From Ceratopteris richardii (lineage: Eukaryota > Streptophyta > Polypodiopsida > Polypodiales > Pteridaceae): a DNA stretch of 64,000 nt. The stretch covers positions 285,501 through 349,500 of the forward strand of contig MU260066.1 in NCBI GenBank assembly GCA_020310875.1, written 5' to 3'. Position 1 is the stretch's first letter; the number at the start of each line of letters is the position of its first letter. Of this stretch, positions 1 through 9,614 are shown piece after piece. The notes below the pieces were generated by a model, which saw only the letters and a program-made list of their open reading frames with translations, was not told where the DNA came from and searched no databases. The position numbers and the translations under genes are program-made.

Positions 1-1013
1 GAAAGCTCCAATAAGGTGTTGTGCACAGTATTGACAAAGATAGTCAATAGTGGAAGAGCATTTAACCTAGTGTATGGACAAAATGCAATCTTGCCAACTG
101 ATTTTTTAGTGACTACTTTGAGACTAGTCCAAAAACATGAATGGACAGAGCATGAATTGTCCAAGCAACTAGACCAAATTGAGAAGCTACGTGAGACTAG
201 AATACAAGATCTTGCAGGAATTTATGCGGCGAAGAGAAGACAGAAAGCATATTATGATGCGCACATCAAAGATAAAGGACTAAAAGAAGGAGATTTAGTT
301 CTAGTATATACTTTGAAACAACACGCCAAGAAGCTACAAAAATGCGGATATGGACCTCTACTAATCCTAATTACATAAGTGGTTGTCGAGTAAAATGTTA
401 CATGGAGCCATTGATGGATGAAATGTTAGCACGACTTGTAGGCGCACAAAATAGTAAAAAAAGAGGAAGAGAAGATTAGAGAGGAGGCAAGGCAAGAAGC
501 CCTAGAGCGTATCAAGAAATGGAAAGAGTGGATAAGGCAATGGGATGAACGATATCTACAAGGAGAGGAGCCAATTCCCATGGCCAACTATCAAGTTCAC
601 GAGGCCAACACAAACAACATCAACATATCCCAACCGTATTTAAATCTAGGGATTGGAACGAAAAATTACCAGCTAATAGATGCCTTGATAGACTCGGGAG
701 CAGCACTTAGTTGCATACGAAGGACAGTCATCACGCGTCTTCAGACGACCATAACACCAACTTAAGCTCACTTGATAGGCATTGGGGGCCAAGTCATTGA
801 ATGCTTTGGAGAAACTTCAGTATCCCTCCACCTAGGAAATTCCACTATGGAGCAATGAGTTCTGGTATGTAAAGATGAGGATTTGATAGAGAACCTAATC
901 CTAGGACAAGATTGGATCATTGAGAATGAAGTGAGCATTCACCTAGCCCAAGGATACATATCAACCAAAATAGGGCATAAGGAAATCTTTAGCCTGTTAG
1001 AAGAAAGACCCTC
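1..1013 (+). mobile_element. Element D': broken Ty3/gypsy tail (integrase C-terminus plus second protease-like domain)
   Basis: This is the 3' end of a plus-strand Ty3/gypsy element that enters from outside the window. Positions 16-378 read as the end of the integrase core and its C-terminal GPY-type module; 'KDKGLKEGDLVLVYTLKQH' matches the intact integrases at 21.1-22.7 kb and 37.4-39.1 kb. Positions 580-960 encode a retropepsin-like domain with a DSGA motif near 690 and a LGQDW motif near 903, the same arrangement as in elements B and C. The element is old and broken in several places. It runs directly into the LTR at 1014, with no third ORF between, unlike B and C. Family assignment is firm; the exact clade (Athila/Tat side) is inferred from its relatives. 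Confidence 0.85.
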
Positions 1014-1158
1014 TGTTGGCATCATCTAGGAAGAAGCAAGTACGGGCATACACGTAGATCTAGCACTGACGCAACCCATCAATTTTTTTCAATCCTTACA
1101 TTATTTTAAAAGTGATTCTCATCACTGAAGACCATTGTAAATACCGTTTCACCTTTTT

Positions 1159-1206
1159 GTAGCTCCATTTTGTGCAAGTCGAGGAGTCCTCGAGCTTGAG
1201 GAGCTT
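1159..1206 (+). promoter_or_regulatory. Conserved LTR U3 block with GAGGAGTCCTC palindrome (D copy)
   Basis: A run of roughly 48 bp starting GTAGCTCCATTTTG and containing GAGGAGTCCTCGAGCTTG is almost unchanged in the LTRs of D, C and B, although the rest of these LTRs has diverged. It lies upstream of the TATA-like box. That a transcription factor or an RNA hairpin uses it is inference. Confidence 0.5.
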
Positions 1207-1310
1207 TAGAAGTAATTGTCTACCAAATTTCATAATTTTCAGAGCTCGTTTGAGCCTCCAAACTAGCTTAGGACCTTAGACACTAGGTCTGAACAAGACC
1301 AAAGCTAGTC

Positions 1311-1353
1311 AAAAACTATAAACAGAGCAAGAGAGCTCATTTTTGAGGTTAGG
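1311..1353 (+). promoter_or_regulatory. Candidate LTR core promoter (TATA-like box plus GAGCTC block)
   Basis: An ACTATAAACAGAGC stretch is followed by GAGAGCTCATTTTTG. The same order occurs in the LTRs of B (CTATAAATAGAGC) and C (CTATAAAAAGAGC). Position and conservation fit a pol II core promoter with a conserved start-site region; no transcript data support it. Confidence 0.5.
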
Positions 1354-1585
1354 TTGTTATAGATTTGAACTTGTATGAGAACTCTTTTTGCAATAGAAGT
1401 GAGTCCATTGTCTCTCTCTCTTTGTTCTTGTCGTGTGTGCACGTGTGTGTGTATGTGTGTACATGTTTGTGTGCTTCTCACTCACACACTTGTGCCATCA
1501 CTTGTTCGAGGTCTTCATACCATCCTCATGTCTTCCCGGATTGACATTAAAGGAGGTGCTACTCATCACTGAGCTACACCAAATT

Positions 1586-1608
1586 TCGGCACCGTTGCCA
1601 GGGATTTC
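1586..1608 (+). other. Primer binding site of element D (tRNA-Asp type, decayed)
   Basis: Seven bases after the LTR, the sequence matches the complement of the 3' end of plant tRNA-Asp(GTC) with a few mismatches. Elements B and C use the same site. Confidence 0.7.
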
Positions 1609-3146
1609 GAGCTTTGAGGACGAGCGTGTGATGGTAAGACATAGAGAGGATGCATTGGAAAGGTAAGTAGTAGGTTATTTCTTATTTTTCACTAATTTTT
1701 TCCCCATCTTCATCTCCATTTCCATCCCCATCTCCGCTCCACATCATCTCCATCTTCCTTTCATATTCCCACTCCCATTTCATTCACCTCATTTGCATGG
1801 TGAGAGTTTGAGAGAGAGCAAGAGTGCATTGTTGTGTTTGTGTGTTTTTTGCATGATTCTTGCAGGTTTCAGCAGCATCATCATCCCGAGCAAGCTCTGC
1901 AAGTATGGAATTCATCTGCGCAAGCCCCACGGCGTCGACCTTGAGCTATCGCAACACACTAAAAAGTCGACCCTATCATGAATCTGAGTGCACCATGACA
2001 CAGCGCGACACACCATAGAATTCACCATATTCTGGTCTATCGCGACACACCAAGGTATCGTGACACACTGAGGTATCGCGACACACCGAGGTATCAGGAC
2101 ACATCCATCTATCACGACACACCGAGGTATCGCGACACACCGAGGTATCGCGACACATCCATCTATCACGACACACCGAGGTATTGTGACACACCCATCT
2201 ATCACGACACACCCATCTATCGCGACACATCCATCTATCAGGACACACCCATCTATCGCGACACATCCATCCATCATGACACACCGAGGTATCATGACAC
2301 ACCGAGGTATCGTGACACATGCATCTATCGTGACACACCCATCTATCGCGACACATCCATCCATCGCGACACACGGAGCTATTGCGACACATCGACCTGA
2401 GTTATCACGATACACCGGCTTTACGCATAATTTTTTAGGGAGGTGTAATTGTGTAATTGTGGTAATTTTGGGCTTGAACTTCTGATAAATAGGGATTATC
2501 TTAGAGTCTTATAAGTGGGCAAAACAACTAGAAAACCTTAGATAAATTCCTGAGCCTTGAGAACTTGTTTTGACCCCCAAGTGCCTGAATGGTCATAACT
2601 TCACCATATGAACTCGGATTGATGAGATTTTGGTCTCGTTGGAAAGCTCATTGAAAATTCTATGGAGTTTTAGAACATGTATTTTTAAGTTGGCCATTAG
2701 GTGGGATTAGGTGGTCATAAGATTCTGGGGGCACAGTGAGCTGCTCAAAAAGGGGGCTATACTTCTTAATGTGTATCTATCAATTCATTGTGATAAAAGG
2801 GCCATATTAACTTGTGAACCTTTGTAGGAACATTGTGATCAATCAAGGCATCCAAAGCAAGCTAGCAAGGACAAATACCAAGCTTGGGAGAAGGCTTCCT
2901 AGTCTTGTGTAGCTACAGAAGCAATAAGTACAAGCATTAAGCAGGTCTTAAGTGCAAAAACTCTAAGGGAAAAAAGTAAACTTGAATCGAGCAATTATCA
3001 AGTGTGAAATTCACTTAAGTATTCCTGACGAGGTGATTTAAAACAAGGGCTTAACACAATAATCAACTAAACAGAACAAAGTGATTGATATGAACTAACC
3101 TGCAACAAGATTGTACTTGGGACTAAGGGGTAGAGAAACCAGGCAT
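1609..3146 (+). other. 5' leader of element D
   Basis: This non-coding leader lies between primer site and gag. It includes a TTCTTGCAG|GT junction near 1865, the TCGCGA array at 2036-2410, a block near 2575-2680 conserved with element B, and a TTTGTAG acceptor-like site ending at 2827. The open frames that cross the array (both strands) are repeat artefacts. Confidence 0.7.
2036..2410 (+). repeat. Leader tandem array of D, units of about 18-20 bp with TATCGCGACAC core
   Basis: About 18-20 irregular units mix two flank types (ACACCGAGG and ACATCCATC) around a TATCGCGACAC core. About eight units keep TCGCGA intact. Many others read TCGTGA, TCACGA or TCATGA, as expected from deamination of methylated CpG. 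The arrays of C and B share the core but not the flanks. Confidence 0.85.
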
Positions 3147-5095
3147 ATGAACCTTAGGTCAGGGAGACACTTAGGCCGAGACAGACAAAGCCTCAGGTCC
3201 TCTGAAGCTAGTGTCAATCATACTGCTAGGTCTTGGGCCCAACAGTTGAGTGATTATCCATACACTCTAAGTTCAGAAACAAGCGATTCTAAGATTTCAT
3301 ACAACATGGAGAGACCAGTAGGTAGTTTAGAAGTGGCGTACTTGGAAAAGCTAGAAGGACCTTATAAGACTCAATTTGGAATATATCACGACCAATCGTC
3401 TAGGTGCTCGCATCTATGAAGATGGCCTGAGAAGATCTATGGTCCATATTAAAAACCCAGATCAACCCCATGGACTAGAACACCCGATAGTCAAGTTCAA
3501 AAATGGATCATATCTAGATAAAGAAGGAACGATTTATATGGTCACCACCCTTCCAGATAGGACAGACGGGTTCGGCAATCTGATCGCAGAAGCTGACATG
3601 GGCGACATAGAGCAAGAAAACTTAGGAAAAGAGCCAAAAACCCCTCGAGGCAAGTCAGTCCTAACGAGAATAATCACTCGAGAGTGGGTTCCCTAGGGCA
3701 ATAGGAGCATAGATTTACTCGTAAATCGAGAGACGGATGAGGCTTTTTGGAGGTATAAGCCTGAGAAGCCTAACGAAGTGGGAGCACTTACCATCTATGA
3801 ATTCAAAGATCCCAACAGCCCAGGCAAAGTGACCTACTTAGATGACGCTTCGCAGAGAGTCTTTGTGGTCTCAGAGCATGGGAGACATGCCTACACTTGG
3901 AAGGGTGAATTTGTTTTTCCCCAACCTCGATCCACTGTGTCTTATGGTCACCAAGGAGCTGGAACATCTCAAGCTCATGGGACCCAAAGACAAAGGAGTA
4001 GAGATAGACCCGAGGTGAGCTTTGCTAACCCACTAGGAAGAGAAAGGATGAGAACAAAAACGGATAGAGAAGAAACTGAGAGACCCACAACCCCAAGAAA
4101 CCAAAGAAATGCTGATGACTTTCCTTTGCCAAGGCCTAGAGAGCACACTAGGACCCTGAGACCAACCGAGCTGCTTAAGTCCATTAAGAATTACTTCGAT
4201 GGCACTGGAGACCCTTACGACCATGTGGCAGAATTTAGGCAAGTTTTGAGAGCAGAACAAGTTGAGGACCTATTCACACAGTACAATGCTTTTGGTCTAA
4301 CCCTTAGAAATACATCCCTTACATGGTTTCAACCACTACATGAGAGGCAATTTAGGAGCATAGACCAACTTCTAAAAGCTTTCGTCACTGAGTTTTTTAA
4401 GAGTGGTATACGGCATAATACTTACTCACTGATTCATAGCTTCAAGCAAACACCTCAAAAGAAGGTTAGACTGGCATGAAGACGGTTTAGAGAATACCTA
4501 GAGAGGTGTCATGTACCTGAGTTACCCACACCAGCCAAACAGGTGGCTTTGTTCTTAGATGGATTGTTGAGTACCAAGCTAAGATCATATGTGTATCTGA
4601 AGGACCCCATAACCATAGAAGAATGTGTGCTCATGTGCATAGACATTGAGGATAATCTGGGAGAGGAGCTAGAGCTTTCAAAAATCTACAAGTATTCAGA
4701 TAGCTCTAGTAGTCTCACTTCCGGTCAATCCACATCTATTGAGGAACTTGCAGAAAAGGTAGCTCAAAGCTAGGTGTCTCTAGCAAACAAATTCCAAGAT
4801 TTGCCCCAGTCAAGTGGTGCTATACTTGTGGAGAGACCGTATGGCGAGTGTATGTCCCATTATGGCCCAACCCCAAGTGAATCCTAGTAGCCAATACTAC
4901 ACCATAGAGCGAAGGTACACCAACCACACCGCACAAGACTGCCCTTATAACAATCAAACTTTCAGGCAAAATTACCCTCAACCATATCCACAACAAGGCA
5001 GATTCCAGACCCAGTGCCCACCATAGCAGTATGGTAGGCCCCAGCAACCATACCAACTACCCTATCAAGGGCAGCAAAGACCTCAACTAGTTCTA
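3147..5095 (+). pseudogene. Broken gag of element D (Ty3/gypsy)
   Basis: Gag starts at the ATG encoding MNLRSGRHLGRDRQSLRS, which is nearly identical to the intact gag of element B. It keeps the capsid-like region (PLPRPREHTRTLRP, then YFDGTGDPYDHVAEFRQVLR) around 4120-4500, and the region that holds zinc knuckles in B around 4810-5000. It is broken in several places. The protease, reverse transcriptase and integrase expected next are absent, and the sequence passes directly into the third-ORF region near 5100-5150. Similarity to B's gag makes the call firm; the age is greater than that of B and C, because C is inserted in D. Confidence 0.85.
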
Positions 5096-5149
5096 ACCGG
5101 ATCATCATCCCATAGAGGACGTCCGCATCAAAAAGAACGATGAGTACAT

Positions 5150-6968
5150 TGGGAGGATGAAGCACAACACATGCAAGTTGAAGATACATGGACAAGAGGA
5201 GGCACAGGAGCATGAATCAGAGGAGAGTGAGGAGGAAGCCCCTGCATACACTGCACAAATCAAGCGGTTATACGAGACGATCAAACAAGTACAAAAAGGC
5301 ATAAGCTGTCAAAAGAGGCAAACAGAGCAATGGTGAACCAGATGCTACAAGTAGAGGAGGATGACCCTCATTTTATCAAATCATTGAATCTTCTGGCAGA
5401 CACTTGTGGGATTGTAGAAGCTATGCGGACTATGAAACATCGTACTCCCCCTCAATACAACCAACGAAGGCTGGATACGCGACCGCGAAGGGGTAAGATG
5501 ATTGACATTGAAGTTTCCTCCTCACTCCCTACCACAACTCAAGAAGACGTTCACATGACCAGTCCCACTAACACTAGGGTCCCCAACGAAAGCACACAGA
5601 TACCATCGCCGCCATCACCACCCATCCATCCCACCGCAACCCTCACCACTAACATTCATGAACAACCAACAGTAACCTTTAGTGAACCTATATCACACGC
5701 CACCCTTTTCCCATCCTTACCATTCCCTATCTCCACTAGTTCTAGTCAATTTTCTAAACCTCAGATAGGTCATCCCGCCACTCATCAAACCATAATAGGT
5801 CACCCTTCTTATCTACTAGTTGTGGGACATCCACTTGTCTCTACCCACACATCAACACCATCATTTCCCCTCACTACAACATCCCCTCTTTCCCAACCCC
5901 AACCCACAATGCCCCCCTTAACCTCCTCAGAAGTGACACAAACCACCCTTCCCCAATTTTGGGCAAACCTTGTAAATATGATGCAACAACTTGATGATTA
6001 TAGCAGAAATCCCCTTTCCCACCCCACCTCACCCACATTCACGCCCACCACTGACACACCACCCACCATTCCCATATTCACAATTCACACTTCACACACA
6101 ATCACGTCCGACCCCATGGACATTTCACCCTCCACAGAACCACCCACCACCTCTTTCATTTCAACATCACCACATTTCAGTTCACTCACATCACCACTTC
6201 CAACCACTGTAGGCACAACATCCACCTTTCCCTTCCCCATTTCCCGACCCCTTGCATCCTCCATCACTACCTCTACATCCACTTCATTTAGTCATGCATT
6301 GGACACCATGTTCGAAGTGGCCACGCAGCTCAAACAGAAATATCAATTATTGGAAGAGAACAACAAAGAATTATGTAATCTGTCTGCCCACCTCCAAGCA
6401 CGTGTCAATGCTTTGGAGTTGTGTAATACTGCATTGCAAAACCGACAACGAGCTGCCCGCACTCCAAAAATAGGTCACTAAGCTAAACATGAAGTTATTA
6501 CAATACGAACGACCACCATCGCTACCCGATCAACTGTCAGAAGAAGAAGCAGTTACCATTCTTGTTGAAGAGACCTTCGAAGACAATTATGAATCTCAAC
6601 CTCTTCCAGGAGGCAGGGTCACTGATGAAGGACAAGACACATATGAGGAACCCCCTCCAGCATGGATGAAACAAGTAGAAGAGATGGGCCAAACTCACGA
6701 AGAGCGTATATCCACTCAAATGCTGGCCATGAAAGCTATTGAAAAGACAATACTTCAATCAGCATATTTCAAGCACTTTGCTCCCAGACGACTCATAACC
6801 AGTTCAAAGTTACAGTATAAGCCTTACTTTGTGCTATTGGTAGATTACAACGCTGAGATCAAACGAGTCACCAATTAGTTTCCTTCATTTGCAACACCGT
6901 TTCAACCACAAGACATCCCGAAAGCAGCCAGAAAAGGTGCCATATTCCAATCCATATGGCGGCAAAAG
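5150..6968 (+). pseudogene. Third ORF (ORF3) of element D, first segment
   Basis: This segment matches the middle of the 1,420-codon ORF3 of element B. Near 5220-5340 it reads EEAPAYTAQIKRLYETIKQV, then a proline/serine/threonine-rich stretch (about 5550-6290), then a coiled-coil segment (about 6290-6450), then the start of the conserved C-terminal domain (HEERISTQMLAMKAIEKT; LQYKPYFVLLVDYN). It is interrupted by the insertion of element C at 6968 and continues at 47713. It is broken. Function is unknown. Confidence 0.8.
6964..6968. repeat. Target-site duplication AAAAG, left copy (element C)
   Basis: AAAAG precedes the LTR start at 6969 and recurs at 47708-47712 just after the other end of C. 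Removing C and one copy restores continuity of D's ORF3 around the 'IWRQK' codons, which confirms the insertion. Confidence 0.9.
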
Positions 6969-7615
6969 TGTTGCTCTAGCACAAATGGTGAGAACCACGT
7001 TAAGAAGCTCCACCTCCTTAATGTCAATCTGCGGAAGAGATAGGAGTGATATGAAGATCGTGAATGTGAGATGAAGTGAGAGTGAAGGTGAGAAGCATAG
7101 AAATGCACACACACATACACACACAATGAAGAGACAAGCAAGACAATGGAAGGTGAGAAATCCACTCTATTGCTCAAGAACACTATTACAAGCTCAAAAT
7201 AACTCTAAGCTCACACTAACCAACAACAAACTAACCCCAAAAATGAGCTCTCTAGCTCTTTTTATAGTTTCTAGACTAGTTTTGACCGGTTTCACATCTA
7301 GTGACCGGCATAGTTAAAAAATAGGTCCTAGATGCTATTTGAAAGGGTAAACGGCGTCTAAAAATAACCAAAATTGATACGCTCATTCTACCTAAGCTCC
7401 TCAAGCTTGAGGACTCCTCGGCTTGCACAAAATGGAGCTAGAAATTAAGAAAAGGGTTTTTCTATGTTACATGTGTTACAATAGTGATAAAAATCACTGT
7501 TGGAGGTTTTTGAAAAGTATTTTTAAAACATAATTCTTTGAAAAAAGATTCGACTGGCTCCCTGCTCTGTCGTTACATGCTTCCGCGTCTTCTATGCCTC
7601 TGGCTGCTTCCAACA
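6969..7615 (-). repeat. Outer 3' LTR of element C
   Basis: This 647-bp LTR starts TGTTGCTCTAG and ends TTCCAACA on the plus strand, and is flanked on the left by AAAAG. On the minus strand it has a TATAAAAAG box (7257-7267), the conserved GAGCTC block and the GAGGAGTCCTC block (7393-7440). A C-rich tract at 7616-7624 is the purine tract on the element's sense strand. Confidence 0.9.
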
Positions 7616-8940
7616 CCCCCCTCTCTCGCTTCTGTCGTCCCTGACACAACCTTGTTGTGAGGTCTGCCGGATATAGTTCTGTAGGAGGTCTTGAGCGAGG
7701 GTGTGCTCGGAGATACGAATGCCTCGGGCCAGATCGGCCTCGAGTTTCTCCCAGTCTATTGGTTGCGGTTCTTCTGGTGGCGGGAGCTGATAGTGTGTGG
7801 AATAGACCATTCGTTCACAGGCAAATAAGTGTAATAAATGTGTAGGCCTGCTTATGAATACCTCTGAATGGTATTCCCAGAAGCAGGTTGTGAACATCTC
7901 TTCAAAAGTCTGCTTGTAGCACGCCGGTAGGTACTTTATTCTGCAATGCTAGGCATAACACACCCGTAGCAATGGCATTGTACTCATATCATATACCAGA
8001 TCGAAATTGCCATGCTCAAAGCCCGGGGTGTTTACATGAGGTGCCTTGACGCATCGGAAGACTTTAAAAATCATTTGCATCATGTCAAAGATTTTGACAG
8101 TCATATGTGCCGCTATATCGTCCATATGCTTTAATCTAGGGAGCCAGTGGCGAATTGTAGCCATCATGTAGCCTATAGTTGGTAACTCGATGGGTGGCTT
8201 AAAATAGGGGTAATTCAATCAGTCCTGGCACTGCTTATTGTTTTGTACCTTAATAGCAAAGGTAGTCCAGGAGCGGCGTCGTGGTACTGGTCCCCAACAT
8301 GGGTTGTACTTTAAGTGCAAAGGTGCCTTTACCCATGTACTCATCATTTCTGGATACTTTTGTAGTAAATCTTTTCGCCACTCTGGTTGATAGATCTCTC
8401 CTTGCGGCGCATCAAGTGGTAGATCGTCCTCCTCGAATTGAGTTGCATGCGATGGTTTCTTACCTGTCTCTTTCTCAATGGCTAACTGGTATTCGGCCAT
8501 TAACATAAAATACGGTTTATACTGTAGCTCATGCCCAGATATGTATCGTCGCGGGGCCAAATGAGCAAAGAATGGAGACTGTAAAATTCTTTCTTCAATC
8601 ATCGCCATTGCATGTAATTGTGCCTCTACTCGAGCTGAGTGTGTTGTCCCAAGTTCCTCAATTGTCTTCATCCACGCGGGGGTCGGGAGTTCGTAAGTCA
8701 TCAGGCCTTCGGCCGTGACGCGTCCGCCTGGGATGGGTTGTGGCTCGTACGCCTCTTCAAACGTTTCTTCCACCGGGATGGTGACAGTTTCTTCCTCAGC
8801 TGGAAGCTCAGGTGGGGAATCTGGCCTTGGTGGTGCTTCATATACTGCAATCCTTGATTCAAGGTTGGATACCTGGGCCCGTAATGCGTTGAGTTCCTCT
8901 AAGATGTCAGGAGAGGGGTCCACAGGTGCTGGTATGTCTT
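7616..8940 (-). pseudogene. Duplicated 3' end of element C's ORF3
   Basis: This 1.3-kb segment is nearly identical to 9615-10939. It encodes the conserved C-terminal domain of ORF3 (RRRSWTTFAIKVQNNKQC; YMMATIRHWLPRLKHMDDI; RPTHLLHLFACERM). On the left the frame runs across the purine tract into the LTR, as in the other copy. On the right it stops abruptly at a primer-site remnant beside another LTR. The layout is LTR, short internal piece, LTR, internal, LTR, as produced by recombination between retroelement copies. Confidence 0.85.
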
Positions 8941-8944
8941 CCTC

Positions 8945-8957
8945 GGCAACGGCGCCA
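8945..8957 (-). other. Primer binding site remnant (tRNA-Asp type) beside the middle LTR
   Basis: GGCAACGGCGCCA lies seven bases left of the LTR at 8965. It equals the last 13 bases of tRNA-Asp and shows that this LTR acts as a 5' LTR for the short left-hand segment. Confidence 0.8.
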
Positions 8958-8964
8958 AATTTGG

Positions 8965-9614
8965 TGTTGCTCTAGCACAATGGTGAGAACCACGTTAAGA
9001 AGCTCCACCTCCTTAATGTCAATCCGCGGAAGAGATAGGAGTGATATGAAGATCGTGAATGTGAGATGAAGTGAGAGTGAAGGTGAGAAGCATAGAAATG
9101 CACACACACATACACACACACTACGAAGAGACAAGCAAGACACAATGGAAGGTGAGAAATTAACTCTATTACTCAAGAATACTCTTACAAGCTCAAAATA
9201 GCTCTAAGCTCTTCTCTACTCACACAAGCTAACCTCAAAAATGAGCTCTCTAGCTCTTTTTATAGTTTCTAGACTAGTTTTGACCGGTTTCACATCTAGT
9301 GACTGGCATAGTTAAAAATTAGGTCCTAGATGCTATTTGGAAGGGTAAATGGTGTCTAAAAATAACAAAAATTGATACGCTTGTTCTACCTAAGCTACTC
9401 AAGCTCGAGGACTCCTCGGCTTGCACAAAATGGAGCTAGAAAATAAGAAAAGGGTTTTTTCTATGTTACATATGTTACAATAGTGATGAAAATCACTGTT
9501 GGAGGTTTTTGAAAAGTATTCTTAAAACATGATTCTTTGAAAAAAGATTCGAATGGCTCCTCGCTCCGTCGTTACATGCTTCCGCGTCTTCTATGCCTCT
9601 GGCTGCTTCCAACA
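8965..9614 (-). repeat. Middle LTR of element C
   Basis: This 650-bp LTR has the same ends as the outer LTR (TGTTGCTCTAG ... TTCCAACA). It serves as 3' LTR of the internal region to its right and 5' LTR of the truncated unit to its left. It contains the TATA-like box and the conserved GAGGAGTCCTC block (9391-9438). Confidence 0.9.

Larger units (their letters stand above)
1014..1578 (+). repeat. LTR shared by elements D' (as 3' LTR) and D (as 5' LTR)
   Basis: This 565-bp LTR begins TGTTGGC and ends GAGCTACA. It is clearly related to the 578-bp LTRs of element B read on the opposite strand. It follows the D' tail and is followed by a tRNA-Asp primer site, leader and gag of D, so one LTR serves two tandem elements. 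It carries a TATA-like box (about 1317-1324), a GAGCTC-containing block just downstream, and the palindromic block GAGGAGTCCTC (about 1181-1191). Confidence 0.85.

Noticed and set aside
1912-2485. Open frames on both strands over the leader arrays, giving peptides such as CVAIDGCVTIPRC
   Set aside because: Tandem units without stops give long frames by themselves. Several frames and both strands are open at once, and the peptides have no conservation between B, C and D.
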